The notes under the pieces were generated by a model that worked only from the letters and a program-made list of their open reading frames with translations, searched no databases and was not told the origin of the DNA. Both the position numbers and the translations under genes were made by a program. A DNA stretch of 64,000 nucleotides. It comes from Pseudoalteromonas sp. MMG007 (lineage in GTDB: Bacteria > Pseudomonadota > Gammaproteobacteria > Enterobacterales > Alteromonadaceae). Shown one piece after another: positions 27,422 through 36,385 of the stretch; the stretch's first letter is position 1, and every line of letters starts with the position of its first letter. The stretch is taken from contig NZ_JAGJEI010000004.1 of assembly GCF_018100985.1 (NCBI RefSeq), positions 124,001 to 188,000 on the forward strand, written 5' to 3'.

Positions 27422-29689
27422 ATGAATACACCAACGCAAATAACATTATCTAATTCATTGGTTAACAATCAAACGACCAACAAGCACACTAATGAATTAA
27501 CACAATTGCCCGATGAGGTTATTGCGGCCAAAAACATTCAATTTAGTAAAAGCTCAATCACACTTGATGTTTTTGTAGATAAACATTGGCAAACAATAAG
27601 ACTGAGCACCTCAAGTGAAACATCAAGTACGCAAAAAATAGTAAGTGCGAATATTCAATTAAGTCCCGATGGTAAACAACTCACTATAACGCCAAATAAT
27701 ACAACAGTGTCATTAAACCAGCCGGCGCAATTACAGCGTTTACTTAATTACATAAATACAGGCACTGAGGTAGAGAGCAAACCAATGCCAGTACAAATAG
27801 TGCTTTCGCCTTCACCTAAACTAGTTATTGAAAAACTCAATGCCAGTATTGCTATAAATAAAGATGTGGCGCAAATACTTTCATCGGAGCAACCTTTAAA
27901 AGTAATCGTGAGTACAAATAATAAAGGCGCTCAACTTGATGTTGTAAATCGATTTGCAGATACCGTGCATTCACAGCCCTTAGCGCAAACAAAATTAACT
28001 AAACTACTTACGGCTTTATTACCAAGTGCTGAGCTAAAAACAACACCCAAACTTGCTATTTTAACGCATCCACAAAAACAGGGCTCATTCACAATACCTT
28101 TAAACAACAAACAAGTGAGCGAACTGCCAAACACCGCTTTAAAAGTAGGCTTAACGAGTCAAGCCGACAAAGTTTTAATAAAAACACAAATAAACACAAT
28201 GCAAGTAACCCTTAATAACTCATTTACTAAGGCGTTTAACAACATTGTGAGTGCTCAGCCAATCGCTTTACCTTCTGAAACTTTAAACAATACGCCAAGC
28301 CCTTTAATTAGTACTAACAGCCCTATAAAGTCGTGGTTACAAACAAGCTTTAGTGATTTTAAAACTCGCATTAACGACGCTGTTAAATATTTTGAAAGCA
28401 GACCTTTTACTCACAGTTCAAAACTCTCATTGAGTGCTAATACGACTGAGCAAAACCAAAGCACATTAACTCAAGCTTTAAAACAATTAGATAAGCCTTT
28501 AATAACGCAAACAAATATTACTCAACATGTAGATAACGCTTTAAATAAAATTAAAAACCCAGATACAGCATTACAAAAACACTTTAATCAACTGCCTGCT
28601 TTAATGCAGTTAACACAGTTAGTTAAAGCAAGTGTAAATGTTTGGCAATCCTCTACGCACAACGCTCAACAAATCCAGATATCTCTAATTCCAAAAGACT
28701 CTGAACTTCAGCTTAAAACAGTAAAAGGCGTGCAAAATCAGTTACCCAGTGAAATACCTTCACGAAGCCAAATGTTGCAGCCTATTGAAGCTAAGCTTTT
28801 CAGTAAATTATTAAGCTTACCAGTAACAGCACCAAACATAGTAACTGAGAAACCTTTGCTAAGTAGTCAAATTGCAGAAATAGCACATAAAGCCACACAA
28901 AACACTCCCGATTTAACTCGCCTAGTTAACCAGGCATTTAATAGAATGGTATCGAGTAGCAATATAAACCCTACTACAGTTCAACGTGAGATATTAGCAA
29001 CGATACAGCCGACACTGCTTTCAAACGAATCATTACAAAGTAGCTTTAGTAAAGGGCTTGAGCAAGTAGCGGTTAGTATCTTAGCAGCCCCTATTATTAG
29101 CCAATCAGTCACGCCTTTGACCTTTAATAATCAAACTGGTTTAGATGCCCTACTTCAAGTACTTATTCCTACATTTAAAACAGGCAATTCAGGTCCCAAA
29201 ATACTCGAGCAATTACAACAAGCTCAAGTACAAGCATTGGCAAGCGAAATAGTACAAGTAAAAAACACGCTTACTCAAGTAAGTGCGCTTACTCCTAATC
29301 AACAAATTGATACAAACCCGCTAGCGCAGTTTTTGTTTCCTATGAAACTGCCACCTGAAGCAGGGCAAACCGAAATAACTCTGGGGCAATATAAAAAACC
29401 AAGTGCAGATAAATTAGAAGATAAAAATGTATGGTTTGTAAGGCTAAATTTTGATTACGCTCAACTTGGCCAGCTACAAATTACGGCAGAGTTAATGGAT
29501 AAAGCACTTGATTGCCAACTACTCGCCTCAAGCCAAGAAGTAACTGCTATTGCTCACCCGCATTTAGATAACCTTCGTTCAAAACTGGCTAAGCACGGCT
29601 TACAAGTTGGTGAGCTAAATTTAAAAAGAGGCGATGCTAAGCACAGCGATTTTTATAAATCTCACGCCATTATTAACATTAAGGTTTAA
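27422..29689 (+). CDS. FliK-like hook-length control domain protein
   Basis: A 755-residue protein of low complexity, rich in Gln, Asn, Ser and Thr, with little predicted globular structure until about residue 640. The C-terminal 115 residues resemble the Flg_hook domain of FliK: FVRLNFDYAQLGQLQITAELMDKALDCQLLA followed by LDNLRSKLAKHGLQVGELNLKRG. In flagellar FliK this domain contacts FlhB to switch export from hook to filament. The next gene, 2 bp later, encodes an FlhB C-terminal domain, so the pair matches that contact. No other flagellar gene is in the window. A similar FliK-like/FlhB-like pair (ylqG-ylqH) exists in Bacillus subtilis. Confidence 0.75.
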   Translation: MNTPTQITLSNSLVNNQTTNKHTNELTQLPDEVIAAKNIQFSKSSITLDVFVDKHWQTIRLSTSSETSSTQKIVSANIQLSPDGKQLTITPNNTTVSLNQPAQLQRLLNYINTGTEVESKPMPVQIVLSPSPKLVIEKLNASIAINKDVAQILSSEQPLKVIVSTNNKGAQLDVVNRFADTVHSQPLAQTKLTKLLTALLPSAELKTTPKLAILTHPQKQGSFTIPLNNKQVSELPNTALKVGLTSQADKVLIKTQINTMQVTLNNSFTKAFNNIVSAQPIALPSETLNNTPSPLISTNSPIKSWLQTSFSDFKTRINDAVKYFESRPFTHSSKLSLSANTTEQNQSTLTQALKQLDKPLITQTNITQHVDNALNKIKNPDTALQKHFNQLPALMQLTQLVKASVNVWQSSTHNAQQIQISLIPKDSELQLKTVKGVQNQLPSEIPSRSQMLQPIEAKLFSKLLSLPVTAPNIVTEKPLLSSQIAEIAHKATQNTPDLTRLVNQAFNRMVSSSNINPTTVQREILATIQPTLLSNESLQSSFSKGLEQVAVSILAAPIISQSVTPLTFNNQTGLDALLQVLIPTFKTGNSGPKILEQLQQAQVQALASEIVQVKNTLTQVSALTPNQQIDTNPLAQFLFPMKLPPEAGQTEITLGQYKKPSADKLEDKNVWFVRLNFDYAQLGQLQITAELMDKALDCQLLASSQEVTAIAHPHLDNLRSKLAKHGLQVGELNLKRGDAKHSDFYKSHAIINIKV

Positions 29690-29691
29690 TT

Positions 29692-30000
29692 ATGAATAAT
29701 GCACCTAATGATAAATCAGCCATCGGCCTTTTATACGAAGCAGGCAACTCGCCCACAGTCAGTGTAAAAGGTTTTGGTGAATTAGCAGATGAAATAATAG
29801 CAGCCGCTGAGCAAAAAGGGATTATGATCCACCAAGATGAGGCGCTCGCTAAAACACTGTCACACTTACAGCTTGGTGAAGAAATCCCCAAAGAGCTGTA
29901 TTATGTGATTGCCGAGTTAATTGCTTTTTCGTATGTATTAAGAGGGCAATTTCCACCTGGGTGGCAAGACTTTCAAGGTAAGTTAAACATAAAAGCATAA
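29692..30000 (+). CDS. Stand-alone FlhB C-terminal domain protein (FhlB/FlhX/YlqH type)
   Basis: A 102-residue protein equivalent to the C-terminal cytoplasmic domain of FlhB/YscU after its self-cleavage point. The alignment runs AIGLLYEAGNSPTVSVKGFGELADEIIAAAEQKGI, matching the AVAL-Y...AP-V-AKG...A--IRE-A---G-P pattern just after NPTH; the NPTH itself is absent. Small proteins of this kind (YlqH, FlhX) can replace the cleaved FlhB fragment in some bacteria. It begins 2 bp after the FliK-like gene, so both are translated together. The role here is not known. Confidence 0.85.
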   Translation: MNNAPNDKSAIGLLYEAGNSPTVSVKGFGELADEIIAAAEQKGIMIHQDEALAKTLSHLQLGEEIPKELYYVIAELIAFSYVLRGQFPPGWQDFQGKLNIKA

Positions 30001-30019
30001 ATAGGCGCTAAGCGCCTAT
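30001..30019. terminator. Short hairpin between convergent genes
   Basis: ATAGGCG and CGCCTAT form a 7-bp stem over 30001-30019 with a CTAAG loop (further pairing is possible). It lies directly at the FlhB-like stop and before the opposing stop at 30031. The T-run is poor, so efficiency is doubtful. Confidence 0.45.
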
Positions 30020-30030
30020 ATGAGTTAGTG

Positions 30031-30567
30031 TTATTTAGGTAAGTTAGTTATCTTTTTCTGCTCTAGCATTTCTTTCCAGTGCATAACTTCGCTTGGTAAA
30101 ATAGGTGTTTGACCTTCAAAGCCAGCTACTTCGAGCATTTCTTCAATACTCACAATCCCCTTTTTACTTTTAAACACACCACGTACGTATGCAACAGCAT
30201 GTAGGCCTCGCTCTGAATGGAACTTTTGTTCTATATAAAAATATTTATGATCCCAACCCACTAATTTAGTACTTATTGTATAGCGCTGCATAGGCTTAAT
30301 ATCACGAATATAAGTAATAGCTGTAGCATTCACTATAGGAAACCAACGACGTTTCATTACTTGTTTTAATAAGCCAATTCTTTCGATCATCCACGTACGA
30401 GATAAATCCATCATCGCAAGATAGCGAGAATTTGTTAGATGCATATTAATATCGCAATCCGTAGGCAACGCTTTGTAATCAATATCTACTGTATCGAGTA
30501 AATCTTGATAATGCTGATTGCGTTTAATTTTAAAAAATAATAATAAAAGTCGAATATATAGGTTCAC
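30031..30567 (-). CDS. Acyl-CoA thioesterase-like hotdog protein
   Basis: A 178-residue hotdog-fold protein of the 4HBT_2 / thioesterase-like group. The fold core shows as VDIDYKALPTDCDINMHLTNSRYLAMMDLSR (with the DxNxHxxNxxY pattern common to this group), the ITYIRDIKPMQRYTISTKLVGWDHKYFYIEQKF strand region, and a C-terminal helix. Such proteins hydrolyse fatty acyl-CoA or related thioesters; no substrate can be deduced. An N-terminal hydrophobic stretch (about 3-14) may associate it with the membrane. It is transcribed alone. Confidence 0.8.
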   Translation of the reverse strand: MNLYIRLLLLFFKIKRNQHYQDLLDTVDIDYKALPTDCDINMHLTNSRYLAMMDLSRTWMIERIGLLKQVMKRRWFPIVNATAITYIRDIKPMQRYTISTKLVGWDHKYFYIEQKFHSERGLHAVAYVRGVFKSKKGIVSIEEMLEVAGFEGQTPILPSEVMHWKEMLEQKKITNLPK

Positions 30568-30672
30568 AACAAAGGTCTTACCAGCTAATTTTACACGAGT
30601 GTAGCACAGCCATTTACTAACACGAATTTTCTAATTTAATCTTAAATCATTATTATAATAAAAAGTAAAATC

Positions 30673-31151
30673 ATGAAATTAAATATTAATGTTATTCCTG
30701 CCCTTATTTTGATAACACCTAGTTATAGTGCGTTTGCCGACTTTTCGTTGCCAAGCAAAGGGACGTTTACCTACCCAACAGGTGTAATTAAGGAGTTGGG
30801 TTTAAATGACAACAGGAAGCTGAAAAGTTCACTATAGCCTCAAATAGCTACAATATGGGCAAATACCTAGCGCTTACTTTGTTGCAATCACACTTGCTAA
30901 AGATAATAGTCAAGTGTGGTGGCTGGCGTTTAATAACGGCTTTATTAAAGAGTTTGAATGACACATTGACGATCATAACGTTGTAGTAAAAAGCAGCCGT
31001 TTATCGTTCCGATAAAAGGTGGCTATGTTATATGAACTCAATGGTCGTAGTTACTTTTTACTCATAACAAAGAAGTATAGTAATGAACTTTAATGAAGGC
31101 GGTATAGAAACAATAGCTATCGATGGGGTTACTAAAAAATATGGGCACTAA
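30673..31151 (+). pseudogene. Decayed gene for a small exported protein
   Basis: An ATG at 30673 opens a 54-codon frame with a good signal peptide (hydrophobic core then SAFA-D), stopped by TAG at 30835-30837. The next frame continues the protein as IPSAYFVAITLAKDNSQVWW and NNGFIKEFE, is broken by TGA at 30959-30961, resumes with HIDDHNVVVKSSRLSFR, is broken by TAA, and resumes with MLYELNGRSYFLLITKKY. A third frame gives MNFNEGGIETIAIDGVTKKYGH up to TAA at 31149-31151. Several stops and at least two frameshifts in a row of protein-like segments indicate a broken gene. I do not recognise its family; it was about 150-160 aa and exported. Confidence 0.65.
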
Positions 31152-31163
31152 AAACGAGTGCCC
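31143..31163. terminator. Hairpin at the end of tyrR and the pseudogene
   Basis: GGGCACT (31143-31149) and AGTGCCC (31157-31163) form a 7-bp perfect stem with a 7-nt loop, 13 bp past the tyrR stop. The minus strand continues into an AT-rich tract. It also overlaps the last codons of the pseudogene. Confidence 0.6.
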
Positions 31164-31176
31164 TTAAAACTTATTA

Positions 31177-32733
31177 TTACACCTTTACAGTTTTACGGTT
31201 AATACCGTAATCACGCAATTTATTTGCCACTGCGGTATGACTTAAGCCTAAACGCTTGGCCAACTGTCGTGAACTAGGATAAGCAGGATAAAGCTTACGA
31301 AGTAAAGTAGCTTCAAATCGTTTCACAGCTTGATCTAAGGAGCCTTCAAAGTCTGATTCTAAATACCCTAAGTCATGAGTAAAAGTAGGTAACTGCAAAT
31401 GCTCTACACGTAGCTCACTGTCATCCAACAATGATACTGCACGGTATATTGCATTTTCGAGCTGGCGTACATTCCCAGGCCAAGGGTATTGCTGTAAAAA
31501 GCTTAAACACTCTTGTGAAAGCAATGGAATTGCATGACCATTTTGCTGTGCGTACTTTTGAATAAAGTGTTCAGCCAGCGGCCCAACATCAGCTTTTCGG
31601 TCTCTTAATGGCGCTATTTCAAGGGTTAACACATTGATGCGATAATATAAGTCTTCCCTAAAAACGCCCTCTTGTACCATTGCTGGTAAGTCTTTTTGAG
31701 TCGCTGCAATAATACGTACATTTACTTTAACTTCGTTTTCATCGCCCACTTTTCTAAACGTACCATCTTGTAAAAAGCGCAGTAACTTAGTTTGTAATTG
31801 AGTCGACATTTCGCCAACTTCATCTAAAAACACGGTACCACCATCAGCCTGCTCCAATACACCACGTTTAGGCGCTGTATTTTCTTCATATCCGGCGTAG
31901 CCAAATAATTCAGACTCAGCAACATCATCAGGAAGCGACGCACAAGAAAGCGCAATAAAAGGCTTAACAGAACGATTCGATGCATAGTGGCAAGCTCGAG
32001 CGAGTAACTCTTTACCCGTACCAGTCTCGCCAGTAATTAAAATAGGCGCTTCTAATTGCGCCATTTTACGTGCTTCGCGCACAATTCGGCGCATCGCGGT
32101 ACTAAAACTGTGAATAGTTGCAAAGCTTTCTTGCCCGTAGCGCCTAAAGGCACTTACTTGCTGCCCTAGTCGGCTTTGCGATTTAATATTAATAACGGCA
32201 CCTGCAAGTACATCACCTTCGCCACCTTGCGGCACTGCGATAGGTAAAATGTCGGCAATAAAGTCTTCACCAGCAACTTCAACACGTGTAGTTTGGCCAA
32301 GCACTTCTTTGCCTTCTAACCAGCGCGTAAAGTTAAACCCTTTGAGCAAGTTATTAATGTTTGCTCCAATAACGTCTTTTTCGATAAGTTGTAGGTCTTT
32401 ACATGCAGCATCGTTACATAAACGTACCCAACCTTTAGCATCAATTGATATAACACCATCGGGTAATGCACGTAGTAATGTATTTAGTTCGTTATGTTCA
32501 CGCTCTGAGGGCAAAAATGCGGTCGTACGCACATCATGAACGCCATCTATTAAACGTATCGAAGGCATGATTTTTTGAAATTGTTCAAATTCAATTTCAG
32601 GAAAGCTCACGTACATACGGCAATTAACAGAATCGACTTCAATCCCTTTTAAATCAACGCTGTAGTTAACTAATATATTAAGGATTTCTTGGGCAATACC
32701 CATTCGATCAGCACAGTGAATATCTAGACGCAT
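31177..32733 (-). CDS. tyrR: Transcriptional regulator TyrR
   Basis: TyrR controls aromatic amino acid synthesis, transport and, in marine gammaproteobacteria, degradation. The 518-residue protein has an N-terminal ACT domain (1-75), a PAS domain (about 78-190), an AAA+ domain (about 205-430) with Walker A GETGTGKELLA and FLDEVGEM, and a C-terminal helix-turn-helix in RQLAKRLGLSHTAVANKLRDYGI. The GAFTGA loop that contacts sigma-54 is replaced (ESELFGYAGYEENTAPKRGV), as in E. coli TyrR, which works with sigma-70. A GAGG lies before the ATG. hppD and fahA at 52-54.6 kb are plausible targets. Confidence 0.96.
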   Translation of the reverse strand: MRLDIHCADRMGIAQEILNILVNYSVDLKGIEVDSVNCRMYVSFPEIEFEQFQKIMPSIRLIDGVHDVRTTAFLPSEREHNELNTLLRALPDGVISIDAKGWVRLCNDAACKDLQLIEKDVIGANINNLLKGFNFTRWLEGKEVLGQTTRVEVAGEDFIADILPIAVPQGGEGDVLAGAVINIKSQSRLGQQVSAFRRYGQESFATIHSFSTAMRRIVREARKMAQLEAPILITGETGTGKELLARACHYASNRSVKPFIALSCASLPDDVAESELFGYAGYEENTAPKRGVLEQADGGTVFLDEVGEMSTQLQTKLLRFLQDGTFRKVGDENEVKVNVRIIAATQKDLPAMVQEGVFREDLYYRINVLTLEIAPLRDRKADVGPLAEHFIQKYAQQNGHAIPLLSQECLSFLQQYPWPGNVRQLENAIYRAVSLLDDSELRVEHLQLPTFTHDLGYLESDFEGSLDQAVKRFEATLLRKLYPAYPSSRQLAKRLGLSHTAVANKLRDYGINRKTVKV

Positions 32734-32802
32734 ACATCCTCAAAGAAGGAAAAACTATATTAGTGGAATAATACGCTAAGTCGCATTGAGAAGGTAGCTC
32801 AA

Positions 32803-32820
32803 TGTAAACATTTTTGGACA
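32803..32820. promoter_or_regulatory. Candidate TyrR box upstream of tyrR
   Basis: TGTAAA-N6-TGGACA matches the TyrR box TGTAAA-N6-TTTACA in 10 of 12 fixed positions. It lies about 70-87 bp before the tyrR start, where autoregulation would be expected. A single imperfect match in AT-rich DNA is weak evidence. Confidence 0.3.
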
Positions 32821-32845
32821 AATGGCTTTTGTATAATAAATGTGA

Positions 32846-32884
32846 CCTTGAGCAATGCTTGTCTACAGCAAGTATTGCTCAAGG
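32846..32884 (-). terminator. Long hairpin after bcsG
   Basis: CCTTGAGCAATGCTTG (32846-32861) pairs with CAAGTATTGCTCAAGG (32869-32884) in a 16-bp stem with one mismatch and a 7-nt loop. It is 13 bp beyond the bcsG stop. There is no clear U-tract, so it may act as a terminator or as a 3' stabilising structure. Confidence 0.6.
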
Positions 32885-32896
32885 TTTAGCGATTAC

Positions 32897-34477
32897 TTAA
32901 TTATCTTGAGGGTAGGCAGACCAGTCTCCACCATCTAATTGGATATAAGGCCGCTTATTAACATACATCATTATTGTGCCTTCGTTTTCAGCGACTTTAG
33001 GGGCTACGGGTAGGTTTTCTAATAGGTTCGCCACACTATTATTCCCACCGAATACATCGGTTTGTAATGCCTTACTAATTAGCTCAGAAAGAGCAAAGTA
33101 ACTAGTAGAATCATCCACCACAATTTGCGAATAATTTTGTACATCAGGGCCTATAAATTTAATAGCAACGGGCACTGAAACAATTGCAGGACTAGGAATT
33201 TCACGTAAACCCGCAAATTGAACTTTATCACCTTTTAAATTAGCGCCGTGCTCAGGCACTACCATTAACATAACATTACGACCGCGCTTTTCTAATTTTT
33301 TAATAAAGCGATTGATATCGGCAAATAAGTTTTTATGCCTGATTGGATAGGTTTCTTTACTGTTTACCCTTGGTTGATTTTCAAGTTGATTACCATCATG
33401 CAAGCTTGTTGTATTGTAATACATAGCACAAGGCTTACAGTCCTTTGACTGCTCTAACCACCCATCTAGCACAGCCTCATCTGAGTATATTGGGCTGTCA
33501 TCAAAACCTCTAAGTGCAACAGGCATTGAGTCTATATTTAATGGTGTGCCGTCTAAGCCACCATATCTATTTATCAACCCTTTGAACTCATCAAAATGAC
33601 CGTCGTGATTCATTACTACATTATTTTCATAGCCTAACTTTTCTAGATTTTTAAATAGGTAGCATTGCTCAGGAGCATCTTCAAATAAGGCTGTTTGACT
33701 AGTTTGCCCACAACTTGCACGTAACAACCTAACAGCAGCAGGGCCACTGTAAGAAGTCGCTGAGTTAAAGTCAGAAAAAACTACGTCAAAATCTTTATAC
33801 ATATCTGTAATATCTACGCCAATCGCCTTTAAATCAGCAACAGCCATCGAGCACACATTTAATATAATTACATCAAACAACTCGCCATTCACTTGAGCAG
33901 GAAAGTTGCTCATTAATAAACTTTGTTGCTGGTAGAAGTCAGCTAACTTTTGATCCGGAGACTGTGTCGCTTCTGTAACGATAGGTGATGAAGTACTGCT
34001 CTGGCTTCTCGCTATTGCGGCAGTATTAGGGGCTGTGCTTACTACCTGAACCTGTGCATTGGTGCCTTGCCAACCTACAACTAATAGCCCTACCACTGTC
34101 ATTGTTGTGAAGCGTATCCACTGCGATGTATACCAAAAGCACACACTCATCACGAACAAAGCCAACAACATATCAACATTCACAACACGAGTAAGCAACT
34201 CAATAAAATAACCAAAGCTAAAATCTTGAACATTTCCTGCTTGTTTAGTTAATCGGTTAATTGGTGGAAGCCAAGAGTCCTGATAAAGTAATACAACCGC
34301 GAGTACACTACCTAATGCATGTTTTGCTTTTTCTATTAATGGCTTTTTGAATTCAATAGCTAACATGGCTGCAAAAGCGGCATTAGTGAGCACGTTAAAA
34401 TCAATGGCACCATAATAATAGAGCGCGAATTTAACTAAAAAATAAAGGTTCCACACCCCTAAGCCTGACAATTTCAC
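32897..34477 (-). CDS. bcsG: Cellulose phosphoethanolamine transferase BcsG
   Basis: BcsG transfers phosphoethanolamine from phosphatidylethanolamine to the glucose units of cellulose. The 526-residue protein has N-terminal transmembrane helices (about 5 within residues 1-138) and a periplasmic alkaline-phosphatase-like domain from about 195. The zinc and catalytic residues known from E. coli (Cys243, Ser278, His396, Glu442, His443) have counterparts at Cys209 (LNVCS), Ser244 (YSGPA), His360 (TTSLHDG), Glu409 and His410 (PEHGA), with nearly the same spacing. It starts at a GTG that overlaps the bcsF stop. The protein is a little shorter than E. coli BcsG, mainly in the linker at 140-175. Confidence 0.95.
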   Translation of the reverse strand: MKLSGLGVWNLYFLVKFALYYYGAIDFNVLTNAAFAAMLAIEFKKPLIEKAKHALGSVLAVVLLYQDSWLPPINRLTKQAGNVQDFSFGYFIELLTRVVNVDMLLALFVMSVCFWYTSQWIRFTTMTVVGLLVVGWQGTNAQVQVVSTAPNTAAIARSQSSTSSPIVTEATQSPDQKLADFYQQQSLLMSNFPAQVNGELFDVIILNVCSMAVADLKAIGVDITDMYKDFDVVFSDFNSATSYSGPAAVRLLRASCGQTSQTALFEDAPEQCYLFKNLEKLGYENNVVMNHDGHFDEFKGLINRYGGLDGTPLNIDSMPVALRGFDDSPIYSDEAVLDGWLEQSKDCKPCAMYYNTTSLHDGNQLENQPRVNSKETYPIRHKNLFADINRFIKKLEKRGRNVMLMVVPEHGANLKGDKVQFAGLREIPSPAIVSVPVAIKFIGPDVQNYSQIVVDDSTSYFALSELISKALQTDVFGGNNSVANLLENLPVAPKVAENEGTIMMYVNKRPYIQLDGGDWSAYPQDN

Positions 34478-34650
34478 TGCTTATCCCTTTTTGTTTTATT
34501 TGGTGTATAAGGCTCTAGTACTTCATGTTTAAAAGTAAGCTTATAATAATATTGTTTTACACGGGTTAATAAGTACGTACCAAACATACACAGTACAACA
34601 CCTAATATCATCGCAAAAAAAGCGGTCAAAAAAAGTTGATTAACACTCAT
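34474..34650 (-). CDS. bcsF: Cellulose biosynthesis small membrane protein BcsF
   Basis: A 58-residue open frame lies between bcsE and bcsG: it starts at ATG 34650, overlapping the bcsE stop by 4 bp (ATGA), and ends with TGA overlapping the bcsG GTG start by 4 bp. The product begins MSVNQLFLTAFFAMILGVV, has one transmembrane helix (about 5-30) and a basic tail ending NKTKRDKQ. Size, topology and position match BcsF, which in E. coli anchors BcsE at the synthase by its helix and supports phosphoethanolamine modification with BcsG. The overlap on both sides is strong support that it is translated. Confidence 0.88.
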   Translation of the reverse strand: MSVNQLFLTAFFAMILGVVLCMFGTYLLTRVKQYYYKLTFKHEVLEPYTPNKTKRDKQ

Positions 34651-36269
34651 ACATTGCCCTTTAGTTTCATTATAAAAGGCTTAGCATCGGCTCGACCTTT
34701 ATTAATAAGCTCAGGTGCCTCTAAGTTATCAATAACACTCTCCGGCATATCGGGGGCAAATTTATAACTCTCATTCTCTGACAATTGTTTAGAGAAATCT
34801 ACAAGCTTCTTACCCGCATAAAAACGCCTAAGCTGCTTACATTCTTGTTGAATGTAAAAATGATCTGATATTACGTTTTGTTGTGCAAAAAAATCACTCG
34901 TTGTTAATTTAAATAAATGCTTTATTGCATTATTAACATCATTCTCTCTACAGGCGTGTAAATATAAGTACACTGTATTTTCTGCGATACTAAAGACATC
35001 TCCTTCACGCTTGATATGAAATAAATGAAGGGGATGGATTGGATCTATTCTTGGTAAAAGCTCTAATTTGACTAATACCCCGCTAACACCGAGGTTTACG
35101 GCAGAATCACTGTGAACTTCTACTTGTTTTGTAAACTCGTTAAAAGGTAAATACCCTTTAGAAAACGTGTTTTCAGTGTATTTAAGTACATGCTCAACCG
35201 ATGGAGGTAATGGTCTTGTGTATTGAAACCCTTGTATTGATTGTACTTGTGACAACAACCTAGATGGTTCTGTGGAGCTATACAAAATAAGGTTTACACC
35301 CAATGTTAAAAGTAAGCACTCATCTTGATGGCGAATAACACCATCAACGTTTTGAATAACTAACTTTAACCAACGTCCACAGTTTTTTCTTAATTCGAAA
35401 CACTGCTTACCTAATAGCGATAAATCGGTATAACGTGTTACTGAAAAAATTAATGTAGCAGCCTCGACTTTTGGCCCTTTATTAAATAAAGCATTGTTAT
35501 CTTTTAGCGTTTTGTAGTGTGCTGGTAGTTTAGTACCCTCTGGTACTACATTTTGAACTAGCCAAACTTCGTTCTCATCGGCAATAGCCGACTCTTGAAG
35601 TGACTTGTTTTCTTTATTTAAAGCCTCTTGCACGACAAACTGATCACCACTTATTGATAATTGAAAATGCTCACTCGCGATTATGCCTTTACTGTGACCC
35701 CAGTAGTCATATTCGAGTACTCGCATAGCCGAGTCGTTATCAACAAACATTAAACCATCTAAATACTTATTGAGGCATCTGAATAAAAAACGATAGTTAG
35801 CAATATCAGGGCCTGATATCAAAAATAATAGGGTAACGCCTGTTTTTTGGGAAAAGTCATTATATTCCCTCATAATCAATTTTAAACTTGCATCATCGAC
35901 ACTATTAATTTGCGCCGTGTTAAAGTGAATCAAAACAAGTGCATTGTTTAGTCGCTTATAAGCACTGATCTCTCTTATTATATTTTGATTTAATTGCCTA
36001 GCAGTAAATTGCTGTGTACCCGAGGAAAGAGAAAAAGGATGCACTCTACTTTGTTCATACGCTAAATTTAATGCATGAGAGAAAGAAGAATCAAAAAATG
36101 ATTCAATCTCTTGAGAAACTATAAATATATCATTATTCAAACTTGCGTTAACTGAATGTAACGACACTTCAATAACAAAATTGTCCAAAGGAGCCAAAAC
36201 AGCATAACTTGAAGCCGGTTTTAACTCTTTTGCTGCAGGCTCTAATCCCGTTATGTTAAAGTTATGCAC
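34647..36269 (-). CDS. bcsE: c-di-GMP-binding cellulose protein BcsE
   Basis: BcsE is a cytoplasmic regulator that binds c-di-GMP and supports full cellulose output together with BcsF, BcsR and BcsQ. The 540-residue protein shows both nucleotide sites described for E. coli BcsE: an RxxD (Arg313 to Asp316 in VIRHQDE) and an RxGD (Arg421-Glu-Gly-Asp424 in HIKREGDVF), 108 residues apart against 109 in E. coli. The N-terminal half corresponds to the degenerate RecA-like domain. It is the first gene of the leftward bcsEFG operon, 116 bp from bcsR. Confidence 0.93.
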   Translation of the reverse strand: MHNFNITGLEPAAKELKPASSYAVLAPLDNFVIEVSLHSVNASLNNDIFIVSQEIESFFDSSFSHALNLAYEQSRVHPFSLSSGTQQFTARQLNQNIIREISAYKRLNNALVLIHFNTAQINSVDDASLKLIMREYNDFSQKTGVTLLFLISGPDIANYRFLFRCLNKYLDGLMFVDNDSAMRVLEYDYWGHSKGIIASEHFQLSISGDQFVVQEALNKENKSLQESAIADENEVWLVQNVVPEGTKLPAHYKTLKDNNALFNKGPKVEAATLIFSVTRYTDLSLLGKQCFELRKNCGRWLKLVIQNVDGVIRHQDECLLLTLGVNLILYSSTEPSRLLSQVQSIQGFQYTRPLPPSVEHVLKYTENTFSKGYLPFNEFTKQVEVHSDSAVNLGVSGVLVKLELLPRIDPIHPLHLFHIKREGDVFSIAENTVYLYLHACRENDVNNAIKHLFKLTTSDFFAQQNVISDHFYIQQECKQLRRFYAGKKLVDFSKQLSENESYKFAPDMPESVIDNLEAPELINKGRADAKPFIMKLKGNV

Positions 36270-36317
36270 TTAAAACGCCCTATAAAAAAATACTTTTTTA
36301 CTAGTTTTAACCGTTAT

Positions 36318-36345
36318 TCTATATATAATAGCCAAATATTGTCCA
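36318..36345 (-). promoter_or_regulatory. Candidate bcsE promoter, overlapping a -10-like box for bcsR
   Basis: On the minus strand TGGACA (36340-36345) and TATAGA (36318-36323) are separated by 16 bp and fit sigma-70. On the plus strand a TATAAT (36324-36329) lies within it and could serve bcsR, though its -35 is poor. The two operons therefore seem to share overlapping promoter DNA in the 116-bp gap. Confidence 0.45.
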
Positions 36346-36385
36346 CCTATAATAAAAATAATTAAAACGTTACCCAAAGGCCACG

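Noticed and set aside
30568..31176. Possible small RNA or riboswitch upstream of the pseudogene
   Set aside because: The segment is better explained as a broken protein gene with signal peptide; no stable RNA fold was evident by eye.
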